From assembly GCF_014279895.1 (NCBI RefSeq), contig NZ_CP047954.1, positions 1,302,001 to 1,366,000 of the forward strand: a stretch of DNA of 64,000 bases, read 5' to 3'. The notes under the pieces are model-generated. The model had not been told where the DNA came from and made no database searches. It worked only from the letters and a program-made list of their open reading frames with translations. The position numbers were made by a program, and so were the translations under genes. This document shows, piece after piece, positions 1 to 9,178 of the stretch. Every line of letters begins with the position of its first letter. Position 1 is the first letter of the stretch. Source of the stretch: Synechococcus sp. M16.1. Lineage in GTDB: Bacteria; Cyanobacteriota; Cyanobacteriia; PCC-6307; Cyanobiaceae.

Positions 1-162
1 CAACGCGAGCCGCTGGGCCGTGCGCGGGCCGATGCCGGGCAGACGCTCGAACTGATCAATCAGTCGAGCCAACGGTTTGGTGAAGCCGCTCAGGGGTCTG
101 CCGCCGATGCGGGAAATGTAGGAGTTGCGGAGATCATCTGCCGCAACAGGGGCCACGACCAT
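1..162 (-). CDS. recR: Recombination mediator RecR, N-terminal part (runs off the window)
   Basis: The reverse strand reads [17 protein letters not shown] near the window edge, which is the helix-hairpin-helix that opens RecR, the DNA-binding partner of RecF/RecO in gap repair. The zinc finger and Toprim domains would lie beyond base 1. The frame is open back to an ATG at 162, giving about 30 residues before the usual family start, so a later TTG or GTG start is possible. It is divergent from psbP. Family call is firm; start is not. Confidence 0.85.
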   Translation of the reverse strand, partial: MVVAPVAADDLRNSYISRIGGRPLSGFTKPLARLIDQFERLPGIGPRTAQRLAL

Positions 163-179
163 CAGGCCACAACGGCAGA

Positions 180-761
180 ATGGCCCGTGGATTGATCGCC
201 CCGCTGATGCAGCTCCTCCAGTCTCTGAGTCGCGTGATCCTTTGCGGCGTTCTGGCTCTGGTGCTGGGGGCCTGCGCGGCGGGACCAACGGCAGGGCTGC
301 AGTCGTACCAGAGCCCGGATGGCCGTTTCGCCTTCCTCTATCCCACCGGCTGGACCGAGGTGCAGGTGAGCAACGGACCCCGGGTGGTGTTTCACGACCT
401 CATCCACAGCGATGAAACGGTGAGCCTGATGATCAACAAGGTGAACGAAGACAACGAGCTGAGTGAACTGGGCAGCGCCGTTGCCGTTGGCGAGCGCCTG
501 CGCCGTGAAGTGATCGCCACCGCCGGCAGCGGCCGCACCGCCGAGCTGGTGGAAGCGCAGGAGCGTGAAGTGAATGGCCACACCTTCTACGACCTTGAAT
601 ACGCCGTGCACCTGGAAGACCGCGACCGCCACGAGTTGGCGACCGTCGTGGTGGACCGCGGCCGGCTCTACACCCTGGCCACAAGCGTCAACGAAGACCG
701 CTGGGGCAAGGTGGGTGACCTCTGCGGCCGGGTGGTGCGCTCACTGACCCTGCTGATCTGA
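180..761 (+). CDS. psbP: Photosystem II PsbP-family lipoprotein (CyanoP)
   Basis: The 193-residue protein has a hydrophobic N-terminus ending in a lipobox (LGAC, Cys32), so it should be a lipid-anchored thylakoid lumen protein. The rest matches the PsbP fold: the FAFLYPTGW motif near residue 50, then an alternating beta/alpha domain ending in VVRSLTL. Cyanobacterial PsbP (CyanoP) associates with photosystem II and is thought to help assembly. Start at 180 or at an in-frame ATG at 207; the second gives a more compact signal peptide. It converges directly on the LCP gene (761/762). Confidence 0.85.
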   Translation: MARGLIAPLMQLLQSLSRVILCGVLALVLGACAAGPTAGLQSYQSPDGRFAFLYPTGWTEVQVSNGPRVVFHDLIHSDETVSLMINKVNEDNELSELGSAVAVGERLRREVIATAGSGRTAELVEAQEREVNGHTFYDLEYAVHLEDRDRHELATVVVDRGRLYTLATSVNEDRWGKVGDLCGRVVRSLTLLI

Positions 762-1745
762 TCAGAACAGGAAGCGAAAACGCCGGCCCTTGGGGTCACC
801 TGAATCGGCGCCAGTGCTCGAGTGCGCCGGCCACTCCGTATCCAGATAGCTGATGCCGTCGGCATCGAACGGAACCGCCCTCAGGCTGGAGGCCTTCAGT
901 TCGGTGGTGCCCATGGCGGTGACCAACCCGCCCAGTTCCATTGGCCCCAGATCCGTCTCCAACGCCTGCCCCGCCGCAGTGATCAAGGCCGGCAGGCGGA
1001 TCAGATTCTGCGGTTGTTTCATCTGCTCAAACAGCCCCTTCAGCGCCAGCTGCTGCCGTTCCAGCCGGCCGAAATCGCCGCGGCCGTCGTTGCGCCAACG
1101 AAGAAAGCCCTCCAGATCCTTGCCCTTCAACAGCTGAGGTCCTGGCTGCAGGTCGATCAACAGGTTCTGACTGCGATCGACGTAGTACAGGCGCTTGGGA
1201 ACATCCACTTCGATGCCCCCCACCAGGTTGGCCAGGGTTTCGATCGCATCCAGGCGCACCACGATGTGATGACGGATTGGGCGGTTCATCAGGCGCGACA
1301 ACTCCCGCTCCACCGCCTCCACACCGCCATAGGCCATCAGCGCATTGAGCTTGATGCCGCCGAAGCCCTCGGCATCGATGTAGCTGTCGCGGGGGATCTG
1401 GGTGATCGATGTGGTGGTGCCATCCAGCCGCACCGTGAAGATCACATCGGTGTTGCTACTGGTGCGGTCCCGGCCCAGCACCACCACCTCCCTGGCCCCG
1501 AAGCCTGTCCAACCGGCAAACGGGTTGGACAGCGGCGCGGGCTGAAGCAGCGCGAAGGGTTGATCTGCCGTGCTGGATGGCGCCGTGACCAACCGGCTCA
1601 GCGGAACCGAAAGAATCAGGCCACCGCTGAGACCCGCCACCACAGCAGCAACCACCGGCCAATTGATGGCCTCAGATGACGCCTTAGCAGGGGGGGCTTG
1701 TGGCATGGAACACGTGCTGTGAGCATCTTGGCGCGCTCGTCCCAT
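762..1745 (-). CDS. LytR-CpsA-Psr (LCP) family protein
   Basis: This 327-residue protein has one N-terminal membrane segment (about residues 30-50) followed by an extracytoplasmic LCP domain. Seen motifs include VVLGRDR, the TQIPRDSYI arginine/aspartate motif, and the RWRNDGRGDFGRLERQQ segment, which carries the conserved arginines that bind polyprenyl phosphate. LCP enzymes transfer glycopolymers from lipid carriers to the cell wall. In cyanobacteria the substrate is not established. A second in-frame ATG at 1706 would remove 13 residues and leave a more standard N-terminus. Confidence 0.85.
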   Translation of the reverse strand: MGRARQDAHSTCSMPQAPPAKASSEAINWPVVAAVVAGLSGGLILSVPLSRLVTAPSSTADQPFALLQPAPLSNPFAGWTGFGAREVVVLGRDRTSSNTDVIFTVRLDGTTTSITQIPRDSYIDAEGFGGIKLNALMAYGGVEAVERELSRLMNRPIRHHIVVRLDAIETLANLVGGIEVDVPKRLYYVDRSQNLLIDLQPGPQLLKGKDLEGFLRWRNDGRGDFGRLERQQLALKGLFEQMKQPQNLIRLPALITAAGQALETDLGPMELGGLVTAMGTTELKASSLRAVPFDADGISYLDTEWPAHSSTGADSGDPKGRRFRFLF

Positions 1746-1771
1746 CTCGGGTAGAGGGGCGCAGGCCTCTG

Positions 1772-3901
1772 TTAAACCAACGGATCGCTGATCACCATCG
1801 AGGCGCAGGGGAGCTGACGGATCAATTTGCTGGTGCGATCACTGCCGGGAATCGGCAGACCGGCAACCCGCCTGCGCTGGGTGCGCAGGATCACCAGATC
1901 GTGTTCGCGACTGAGGCGATGAATGGCCCCGTCGATGCCGGGCCCCCGCACGATCACGATGTGGAACCGCTCCTCCGGAATCCCCGGCGGGCGCCAGCGG
2001 ATCAGCTGCTGTTCCATCCAATGACGGTCATGGCCACTGAAGCGGGGGTCGTGCACATGCAGCAGGGTGATCCGCACGCGCTGATCCTCCGGGGCTGAGT
2101 TGATCACCCGCAGCGCCAGTTCGAACTGCTCGCGGGCACTGGCGGAGAGGTCTTTGATCGGAACGAGGATCCGGCCCAGGCCGCTATCGGTTTCACGTCC
2201 CAGATTCACCACCACCACCGGACAGTGGGCCGTGCGGCAGACCCCATCAACGATGTCGCCCATCAGCCAGGCCCGGAGTTGATCACTACGGGCTGCACCG
2301 ATCAGCAACAGATCCGCGGCCTGCTCCAAGGCTGTGCGGCTCATGCCGCCGGCGATGTCTTCATCCAGCCGCAGCAGGCTGCGGGTGGGCACAGCCAACT
2401 GGGCGCCGATGCTCTCCGCCGTGCTGAGGCGTCCGCGCGCTGCCGCAACGGCCCGGTTCAAGCCACCGCGCATCTCCTCGAGGCTGGGATTCACCATCGC
2501 CAGGGGCAACAGCACACCTTCAGCCCCCGATGAGCCCTGCACCAGCCGAGCCGCCATGCTCAGCAACCCTTTCTCAGTGCTGGGGTTGGCCACCGGCACC
2601 ACGATGCGCAGGGGGCGCTGCACCACCTCGTTAACGCCGTCCAGCACCGCCGCCTCCTCCCCGAAGCTGACCGGCACCGCATCGGGGCTGGGATCCTTGA
2701 GCCGAGTCACCGACTGCTCGGTGAGGATCGGCCCCAGGGTGGCGGTCACCACCATCACCGCCAGCACGCTGTTCAGCACGGTCTGATTGAGCAGGCCCGC
2801 CTGGTAGCCGATGAAGGCCGTGGCCAGGGTCGCCGCCACCTTGGGCATCGTCAGCGACCACATCATCAGGATCTGGGCGCGGCGATAACCGAACAGCCGT
2901 CCGCTGACCCACGACGCCAGGCCCTTGCCGCCGATGGCGCCCACCAGCATCAGCGCGGTGAACTGAAAGTTGCCCAGGCTTTCGCCAAGGCTGCCCAGAT
3001 CCAGCAGCAATCCCAGATCGATGAAGAAGATCGGGATGAACAGCACGCCACCCACAAAGATCACCTGCTCCTTCACCCGGCCCTCGGGCAACACGGAATT
3101 CACCGCCAAACCAGCCAGGAAGGCGCCGACGATCTTCTCAACGCCGGCCAGCTCAGCCCCCAGGGAGGCCAGGAACAGGGCCACCAGAACAGCAAGCACC
3201 ATCCGGTTTTCATCGCTGATGCCGCGCAGCACCAGGCGCCGGCCCAGCCAGCGGATGCCGATCACCACCACCAGAGCGAAGCCACCGATCTTGAGCAGCA
3301 GCAGGCCCAGGCCCAGCCCGCTGAGGCTGCCCTGGCCGAGCCCCAGCCCCACCGCCAGCAGCAGCAGAGCCACGATGTCGGTGAAGATCGTGCTGCCCAC
3401 GCTCACCACCACCGACTCATCCTTCTGGGCGCCGTAACTGCGCACGATCGGGTAACCCAAAGGGGTGTGGGTGGCCATCAGGGCGCCGAGCAACAGGCAC
3501 GACACCGAGGCGAAGCCCGCCATCAGGCCGATCGAGACGCCCGTGCCAACACCGATCAACAGGATCAGCAGGCCATAGATGAACGAGCGGCGTTTGACCC
3601 GGTTGAACTCCTCGAGGTCGATCTCCAGACCCATGGTGAACAGCAGATACACCGCCCCGAGATCGGAAAGCAGCCGCACCGTTTCGCTGCTGCTGTCGAC
3701 CCAGTTCAAGGCATGGGGGCCCACCACCACACCCGCCGCCAGCAACCCCACCAGGTCGGGCAGACCCAGCCGCCGGATCAACGGCGGCACCGCCGCACTG
3801 ATCGCCACCAACATCGAGAACACCCCAAGGGGGTGATGCATGACGTGGCTGATCGAGGCCTGCATGGCCATGGCTGCACCGCCGGCTTGCGGACCCAGCA
3901 T
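1772..3901 (-). CDS. CPA2-family cation:proton antiporter with C-terminal universal-stress-like region
   Basis: The first 400 residues hold about 12 membrane segments of the Na+(K+)/H+ exchanger fold (KefB/NapA type), including LPDLVGLLAAGVVVGP and the MGLEIDLEEF stretch. The remaining 300 residues are soluble and contain two Usp-like halves (LRIVVPVANPSTEKG and LGRILVPIKDLSASA), a common arrangement in cyanobacterial antiporters. It should exchange Na+ or K+ for protons across the plasma or thylakoid membrane. The frame is open to a TTG at 3925, but the ATG at 3901 is the more likely start. The ABC exporter lies upstream on the same strand. Confidence 0.85.
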   Translation of the reverse strand: MLGPQAGGAAMAMQASISHVMHHPLGVFSMLVAISAAVPPLIRRLGLPDLVGLLAAGVVVGPHALNWVDSSSETVRLLSDLGAVYLLFTMGLEIDLEEFNRVKRRSFIYGLLILLIGVGTGVSIGLMAGFASVSCLLLGALMATHTPLGYPIVRSYGAQKDESVVVSVGSTIFTDIVALLLLAVGLGLGQGSLSGLGLGLLLLKIGGFALVVVIGIRWLGRRLVLRGISDENRMVLAVLVALFLASLGAELAGVEKIVGAFLAGLAVNSVLPEGRVKEQVIFVGGVLFIPIFFIDLGLLLDLGSLGESLGNFQFTALMLVGAIGGKGLASWVSGRLFGYRRAQILMMWSLTMPKVAATLATAFIGYQAGLLNQTVLNSVLAVMVVTATLGPILTEQSVTRLKDPSPDAVPVSFGEEAAVLDGVNEVVQRPLRIVVPVANPSTEKGLLSMAARLVQGSSGAEGVLLPLAMVNPSLEEMRGGLNRAVAAARGRLSTAESIGAQLAVPTRSLLRLDEDIAGGMSRTALEQAADLLLIGAARSDQLRAWLMGDIVDGVCRTAHCPVVVVNLGRETDSGLGRILVPIKDLSASAREQFELALRVINSAPEDQRVRITLLHVHDPRFSGHDRHWMEQQLIRWRPPGIPEERFHIVIVRGPGIDGAIHRLSREHDLVILRTQRRRVAGLPIPGSDRTSKLIRQLPCASMVISDPLV

Positions 3902-3933
3902 GGTCGCGGGATCTGCCGGCAACAACAGCTGCT

Positions 3934-5739
3934 TCAGGAAGCGATAAGCCCTTCGCCGGCCTGGACCTGCCAGAGGTTGGTGTAGATCCCGCCCTGGTCC
4001 ACAAGGCTGTCGTGACTGCCCTGCTCCACAATCCGGCCCTGATCCATCACCACAATCCAGTCGGCATGGCGCACCGTGCTGAGCCGGTGGGCGATCACCA
4101 CGGTGGTGCGGTGCTGGGTGATCTGCGCCAAGGAGCGCTGGATGGCGGCTTCGGTGTCGTTGTCCACCGCAGCGGTGGCTTCATCGAGCACCAGCACCGG
4201 CGCATCCTTGAGGATGGCGCGGGCCAAAGCGATGCGCTGGCGCTGTCCTCCGGAGAGGCGCTGCCCTCGCTCCCCCACCAGGGTGTCGTAACCCTGGGGC
4301 AAGGCGTCGATGAAGCCAGCGGCTTCCGCCAGGCGAGCGGCCTGCTCAATCGCCACCGGATCGGGATCTGCAACGCCATAGGCGATGTTTTCGGCCACGG
4401 TGCCGTGGAAGAGGTAGACGTCCTGACTCACCAGGGCGATGCAGCGGCGCAGGTCCTGCAGTTGCAGGGTGTCGATGGGGACTCCATCCAGACAGATGCG
4501 TCCGCCATTGCGCTCATAGAGCCGCAACAACAGCTTCACCACGGTGCTCTTGCCAGACCCCGTCGCCCCAACAATGCCGAGGGTCGATCCCGCTGGCACG
4601 GTGAGATTGAAGCCCTTCAGCAGCGTTGATCGGCCGGCATAGGCGAAATCCACCGCTTCAAAGCGAATCTCACCCCGCAGCCGCTGCGGATCCACCGGCA
4701 CCGTTCCTCCCTGGATCAACACCGGCGTATCGATCAGATCGAGCACCCGTTGCGTGGAGGCCATCGAGCGCTGGTACTCATCGAGGGTGCGGCCAATGGC
4801 GGTGAGCGGCCAGAGCAGCCGCTGGGTGATGAACACCAGAACGCTGTAGGTGGCCACCGGCAGTTCCCCGGCCAGGGCCTTGAACCCACCGATTAACAGA
4901 ATCGCCAGGAAGGCGAACAGAATCGCGAAGCGAATCAAGGGAATGAAGGCCGCCGAGAGACGAATCGCCCGGGCATTGCTCTGGCGGTAGGCCAGGCTTT
5001 CCGCCCGCAGGCGCTCAAGTTCCAGACCCTCAGCGGTGAAGCTCTTGATCGTGAGCATCCCCCCCAGATTGTTGGCGAGCCTGGAGGCGAGGTCGCCCGA
5101 CCGGGCCCGCACCTCCCGGTAGCGCGGCGCCAGCTGGCGCTGGAAATGCAGCGATCCCCAGAGAATCACCGGAATCGGCAGATAGGCGAACAGGGCCACC
5201 TCCGGCGCCACCATCGCCATGCCGATGCCCACCACCAGCACGGTGGTGATCAACTGCAGGATCTGGTTGGCACCCCGATCCAGAAACCGTTCGAGCTGGT
5301 TGATGTCGTCATTGAGCACCGCCATCAGGCGACCGGTGCTGTCCTGCTCGAAAAAGCCCAGCTCCAGCTTCTGCAGATGGTCGTAGGCCTCGAGCCTGAG
5401 GCTGTGCTGAGTGGTTTGCGCCAGGTTGCGCCAGAGCACGTCGTAGAGGTATTCGAACAGCGACTCCGCCGCCCAGATCACAAAAGTGAGCAGGGCCAGA
5501 CCCCACAGTTGCTGGCCGGCGGTCTTCAGACCGAAACCCGCCAGCACGGATTGCTCCTTGAGCAACACAACATCCACGGCCAAGCCGATCAAGATCGGCG
5601 GGGCCAGATCGAACAGCTTGTTGAGCAGGGAGCAGATCACAGCTGCAACCACCAGGCGGCGCTGCGGCGCCAGATGGCGCAACAACCGCATCAAGGGGGA
5701 GCGATTTCCTGAAGCTTTCCTGAGGGTTCGTTCCGACAC
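3934..5739 (-). CDS. ABC exporter, fused membrane and ATPase domains (MsbA/multidrug type)
   Basis: A six-helix transmembrane domain (about residues 15-310) is followed by an ATPase domain with Walker [10 protein letters not shown], signature [14 protein letters not shown], Walker B VLVLDEAT and H-loop VVIAHRLST. This is a half-transporter expected to work as a homodimer; the substrate cannot be read. The frame is open to 5805, but that would overlap the divergent gene at 5793. I chose the GTG at 5739, which is preceded by AGGGGT at good spacing, giving 601 residues. Confidence 0.88.
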   Translation of the reverse strand: MSERTLRKASGNRSPLMRLLRHLAPQRRLVVAAVICSLLNKLFDLAPPILIGLAVDVVLLKEQSVLAGFGLKTAGQQLWGLALLTFVIWAAESLFEYLYDVLWRNLAQTTQHSLRLEAYDHLQKLELGFFEQDSTGRLMAVLNDDINQLERFLDRGANQILQLITTVLVVGIGMAMVAPEVALFAYLPIPVILWGSLHFQRQLAPRYREVRARSGDLASRLANNLGGMLTIKSFTAEGLELERLRAESLAYRQSNARAIRLSAAFIPLIRFAILFAFLAILLIGGFKALAGELPVATYSVLVFITQRLLWPLTAIGRTLDEYQRSMASTQRVLDLIDTPVLIQGGTVPVDPQRLRGEIRFEAVDFAYAGRSTLLKGFNLTVPAGSTLGIVGATGSGKSTVVKLLLRLYERNGGRICLDGVPIDTLQLQDLRRCIALVSQDVYLFHGTVAENIAYGVADPDPVAIEQAARLAEAAGFIDALPQGYDTLVGERGQRLSGGQRQRIALARAILKDAPVLVLDEATAAVDNDTEAAIQRSLAQITQHRTTVVIAHRLSTVRHADWIVVMDQGRIVEQGSHDSLVDQGGIYTNLWQVQAGEGLIAS

Positions 5740-5792
5740 GGTTTTCACCCCTGAAGACGCACTACAACGGAACCACAACTGAAGGAGGTGCC

Positions 5793-5987
5793 ATGAGCCG
5801 ATCAAGGTCGTTCAACCGCTTTCATCGCTACCTGGCGCGGCAGAAACGCCGCGGACTGCGGGCTGTCTTGCCCCAGTTCCAGGACGCCCGTGAGCATCAG
5901 GAAAGCTCAGCCAACAGCAGCAATGGCGTGCTGCGTCGGCTGAGCTTGCGTGAAATGGAATTGGACCTGATGGAGGCCGAGGCCTGA
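5793..5987 (+). CDS. Small basic/acidic conserved-type protein, unknown function
   Basis: A 64-residue protein with a strong Shine-Dalgarno (GGAGGTGCC just before the ATG). The N-terminal half is very basic (RSFNRFHRYLARQKRRG) and the C-terminus is acidic (LREMELDLMEAEA), a split typical of small nucleic-acid- or protein-binding polypeptides. No family recognised. It stops 3 bases before the convergent RRM gene. Confidence 0.65.
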   Translation: MSRSRSFNRFHRYLARQKRRGLRAVLPQFQDAREHQESSANSSNGVLRRLSLREMELDLMEAEA

Positions 5988-5990
5988 GCC

Positions 5991-6278
5991 TCAGCCGCGG
6001 TAACCGCCGCCACCACCACGGGGGCCGCCGGAGCGCTCCCGAGGGGTGGCTTTGCTGACGCGGATCATGCGGCCCATCCACTCCACGTCCTGAAGATCGT
6101 CGATGGCTTTCTGCTCATCGGCATCGTTGACCATTTCGACGAAGGCGAAACCGCGTTTGCGGCCGGTCTCACGATCCAGGGGCAGGCTGCAGTTCTTGAC
6201 CTCGCCGTACTCACTGAAGAGATCGAAGAGGTGCTCCTGCTCCGCCTGGAACGAAAGATTGCCGATGTAGATGGTCAT
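5991..6278 (-). CDS. RRM-domain RNA-binding protein (Rbp type)
   Basis: A single RNA recognition motif fills residues 1-80, with RNP2 IYIGNL at residues 3-8 and RNP1 RKRGFAFVEM at about 41-50, followed by a very short glycine-rich tail ending in GGGGGYRG. Such short Rbp proteins are abundant in cyanobacteria and are linked to cold response and to mRNA targeting to thylakoids. The full length of 95 residues is normal. The spacer up to 6475 contains no clear gene. Confidence 0.93.
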   Translation of the reverse strand: MTIYIGNLSFQAEQEHLFDLFSEYGEVKNCSLPLDRETGRKRGFAFVEMVNDADEQKAIDDLQDVEWMGRMIRVSKATPRERSGGPRGGGGGYRG

Positions 6279-6475
6279 GGACCGTGGAACCGTTGAACGT
6301 GTTCAGTCGCTTGAGCTGGTTCCGAAAGCTCGGAAAGGGCCAGTGCTCAAGCTTGAACCCGATGACGTTACAGGGCAGTCGCACGAATCAACACAAAAAA
6401 AAGAAGCAATTGCGAAGACTCGCCAGCAACCGAGCCATCCACTCCATTGTCAGAAGACCCTGACGCAGGAGAGAG

Positions 6476-6670
6476 ATGACATTCGACGGCCTTTGTTTCC
6501 AAGCCCTGGCTTGGACCGCCGACGGAGAACTGGATCCGCTGGACAAGCTTGTGCTGCTCAACAACTTGATCCGGCAAGCCACGCCGAGCGAGCAGATCGA
6601 GCTGATTCAGGTGGTGGAAAAATTAGCCCTGCTTCAGCCGGAGACCACCGTTCAGGTGAGCCATCTCTGA
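6476..6670 (+). CDS. Small hypothetical protein
   Basis: A 64-residue ORF starting with ATG after GGAGAGAG. It is acidic and helical (ELDPLDKLVLLNNLIRQATP) with no membrane segment or cysteine motif. Amino-acid use is normal for the neighbourhood and the start has a ribosome site, so I accept it as a gene; function unknown. Confidence 0.6.
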   Translation: MTFDGLCFQALAWTADGELDPLDKLVLLNNLIRQATPSEQIELIQVVEKLALLQPETTVQVSHL

Positions 6671-6690
6671 CGGTTTTTGATCCCCGGAGA

Positions 6691-6939
6691 TCAGAGGCCG
6701 TAGGTCTCGGCAGCGTTGTCCTTGCAGGTGGCCTGGGCCGTCTGAATCCCCGCCCCGTTCTGCACCTCGGCGAGAAAACAACGGCAGGTGTCATCCACCA
6801 TTCCCTCCGGAGGAACGGTCCCAGCCCTATGAAGCTCGGCCTTAACGGCCGTTTTGCAGAACTGAGTGATCAAGCTGTTGTCCGAGGCTGAAGCAGCCAG
6901 GGGAGCCGACATCAGACCAACGGCCAACAGCACACGCAT
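6691..6939 (-). CDS. Small secreted cysteine-containing protein
   Basis: An 82-residue protein with a signal peptide (MRVLLAVGLM to ASAS) and three to four cysteines in the mature part (FCKTAV, DDTCRCFLAEV, ATCKDN), likely disulfide-bonded in the periplasm. Its ATG overlaps the stop codon of the helicase gene upstream (TGATG), so the two are translationally coupled. No family recognised. Confidence 0.7.
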   Translation of the reverse strand: MRVLLAVGLMSAPLAASASDNSLITQFCKTAVKAELHRAGTVPPEGMVDDTCRCFLAEVQNGAGIQTAQATCKDNAAETYGL

Positions 6940-8720
6940 CAAGAGGCCTTGCTGATTTGCAGTTCGCGGTTCATCACGCGCAGGCGCTGAAGGCTGTTGA
7001 ACACATCTTCCGGCATGCCCTTGGGAAGATCCACCAGGCTGTGATTGTCAAAAATCTGGATGCGGCCGATCATCCGGCCCTGCAGACCGGTCTCGCCGGC
7101 GATGGCACCCACCAGGTTTCCGGGTTTGACCCGATCGCGGTGACCCACCTCAACGCGGTAGCGCTGCATGTTCTCCTCAGGAGCCCGTGCCGGACGCTCG
7201 CGCCGTTCACGGCGGTCCCCTGAATGGCGATCGCGGTCGCGGTCGTTGCGACGGGTGTTCTGAATCCAGTCGTCGTCGCCCTTGCGGAGCAGGGCATCAG
7301 GGCCGATGGCCAGGTTGAGCGCCGCCATGGCCAGCTGCTCGGGGCTGAGCTCAAGCTCCGTGGCCACCCGCTGCATCAACTCCTGGAGCAGGGCCGCTTC
7401 ATCGGCATCAGGGCGTTGGGATTGGGCCGCATCACTCAAACGCTTGCGCAGGCGGTCCAGCCGTCCCTGGTTGATGGCCGTGTTGCCGGGCACCTCCATC
7501 GCTTCGATCGGTTGGCCCGTGGCGCGCTCGAGGTTGCGGATGAAACGGCGTTCCCGTGGAGTCACGAACAGAACCGCTTCGCCGGTGCGCCCAGCCCGGC
7601 CCGTCCGGCCAATGCGGTGCACGTAGGCCTCGCTGTCGAACGGCATGTCGTAGTTGATCACAAGGCCGATGCGCTCCACATCGAGACCCCGTGCTGCAAC
7701 GTCGGTGGCCACAAGGATGTCGACCGATCCACTGCGCAGCCGCTCCACGGTGCGTTCCCGTTGGTTCTGGGGAACATCGCCATTGAGCACCGCCACCTGA
7801 TGGCCACCGGCCTCAAGGGTTTCGGCCACGGTCAGGGTGATCGCCTTGGTGCGGGCAAAGATGATCACACCCTCACCACCACAGGCATCGAGAACCCGCT
7901 GCAGGGCCTCGAGCTTGTGCGGCATCGGCACCGTGATCGAACGCTGGCGGATCCGCTTGCCTTCCTGATCCTTGGTGCGGATCGTGACCTCAGCCGGATC
8001 CTTGAGATAACGCTTGGACAGGCGACGGATCTCAGGAGGCATCGTCGCGGAGAACAGCACCACCTGACGCTGCTCAGGGAGCTGATCGAGGATCCACTCC
8101 ACATCGTCGATGAAGCCCATGCGGAGCATTTCGTCCGCTTCATCGAGCACCAGGCTGCGCAGACCGCTGGTGTCGAGCGTGCCCTGACGCATGTGGTCCA
8201 TCACCCGGCCGGGGGTGCCCACCACCACATCAACCCCGCGCCTGAGGGCACTGATCTGGGAGCGGAAATCCGTGCCGCCGTACACCGCCAGCACCTTCAG
8301 ATGGGGATGGCCGGCGGAATAGGCCTTGAACGATTCGGCCACCTGCATCGCCAGCTCCCGTGTGGGGGCGAGCACGAGGGCCTGGGGGGTTTTCTGGCCG
8401 CTCTCGAGACGCTCGAGCAACGGCAGGGCAAAGGCTGCTGTCTTGCCGGTGCCGGTCTGGGCCTGCCCCACCAAATCGCGGCCGAGCATCAGCTCGGGGA
8501 AGGCCGCCTTCTGAATGGGAGAAGGTTCGCTGTATCCCTTGTCCGCCAGGGTGCGGAGCAGGGCCTCACTGAAACCAAAACCGGCAAAACCGGATTCCGG
8601 TTCAGCCGATGTGATGGTGGTGGTGAACACCTCAGCATTGGTGTTGGATTCCGGCAGATCGGACGCAGAAAGATCCACTGCGCAGGCGGAATCGTCGCGC
8701 TGCTGTTGCTGTTCAGTCAT
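6939..8720 (-). CDS. deaD: DEAD-box ATP-dependent RNA helicase (DeaD/CsdA type)
   Basis: All helicase motifs are visible: AQTGTGKT (motif I), PTRELA, TPGRV, DEAD (motif II), SAT (III), and HRIGRTGR (VI). The C-terminal 90 residues end in a DbpA/CsdA-like RNA-binding region (VGHRDRVKPGNLVGAIAGE) after an arginine-rich linker. The role is RNA unwinding in ribosome assembly and cold adaptation. I chose the ATG at 8720 (593 residues); the frame stays open only to a TTG at 8813. Confidence 0.93.
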   Translation of the reverse strand: MTEQQQQRDDSACAVDLSASDLPESNTNAEVFTTTITSAEPESGFAGFGFSEALLRTLADKGYSEPSPIQKAAFPELMLGRDLVGQAQTGTGKTAAFALPLLERLESGQKTPQALVLAPTRELAMQVAESFKAYSAGHPHLKVLAVYGGTDFRSQISALRRGVDVVVGTPGRVMDHMRQGTLDTSGLRSLVLDEADEMLRMGFIDDVEWILDQLPEQRQVVLFSATMPPEIRRLSKRYLKDPAEVTIRTKDQEGKRIRQRSITVPMPHKLEALQRVLDACGGEGVIIFARTKAITLTVAETLEAGGHQVAVLNGDVPQNQRERTVERLRSGSVDILVATDVAARGLDVERIGLVINYDMPFDSEAYVHRIGRTGRAGRTGEAVLFVTPRERRFIRNLERATGQPIEAMEVPGNTAINQGRLDRLRKRLSDAAQSQRPDADEAALLQELMQRVATELELSPEQLAMAALNLAIGPDALLRKGDDDWIQNTRRNDRDRDRHSGDRRERRERPARAPEENMQRYRVEVGHRDRVKPGNLVGAIAGETGLQGRMIGRIQIFDNHSLVDLPKGMPEDVFNSLQRLRVMNRELQISKAS

Positions 8721-8823
8721 GAAGGTGGCTTCGCCTGATTGATCTCTGAAATCAGGCTCACAACCTCCCTGCAACGTAAGAGTTGCGCTCTGGTTGTGTT
8801 GCCTACGCTTCAAAGGTTGGCCA

Positions 8824-9165
8824 TCAAGTTATCACCCGGCCGTAATCATCCTGCAGCCGTTCGATGTCGTCTTCCCGCAGATCATCACCGTGCTGAACTT
8901 CCAGAATCAGCAGATCTGACCGGTCTGCACGGGCGCGATGCACAGCGCCGCAGGGGATCGAGAGCATGACGCCCGCGCTGGCGGCGTGCCAGGTCTCTCC
9001 GCAGAGCAGAGCCCCCGAGCCAGACACCACGGTCCAACTTTCGCTGCGATGACGATGCCGCTGCAGTGATAACTGCTGACCGGCACGAACCAGCAGCCGT
9101 TTGACCAAATAGTTGTCCCCCTTGGTGAGCGATTCGTACCAGCCCCAGGGACGCTCAACCCGCAT
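8824..9165 (-). CDS. Cupin of the mannose-6-phosphate isomerase type II family
   Basis: A 113-residue single-cupin protein. It begins with RPWGWYESL, the hallmark of the C-terminal isomerase domain of type II phosphomannose isomerase/GDP-mannose pyrophosphorylase, and has cupin metal-ligand motifs (LQRHRHRSESW and later PCGAVHRA). Here it stands alone, without the nucleotidyltransferase domain. It lies 13 bases downstream of recD in the same direction, so it may share that transcript, although a functional link is not evident. Confidence 0.85.
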   Translation of the reverse strand: MRVERPWGWYESLTKGDNYLVKRLLVRAGQQLSLQRHRHRSESWTVVSGSGALLCGETWHAASAGVMLSIPCGAVHRARADRSDLLILEVQHGDDLREDDIERLQDDYGRVIT

Positions 9166-9178
9166 CAGTCCACCCGCG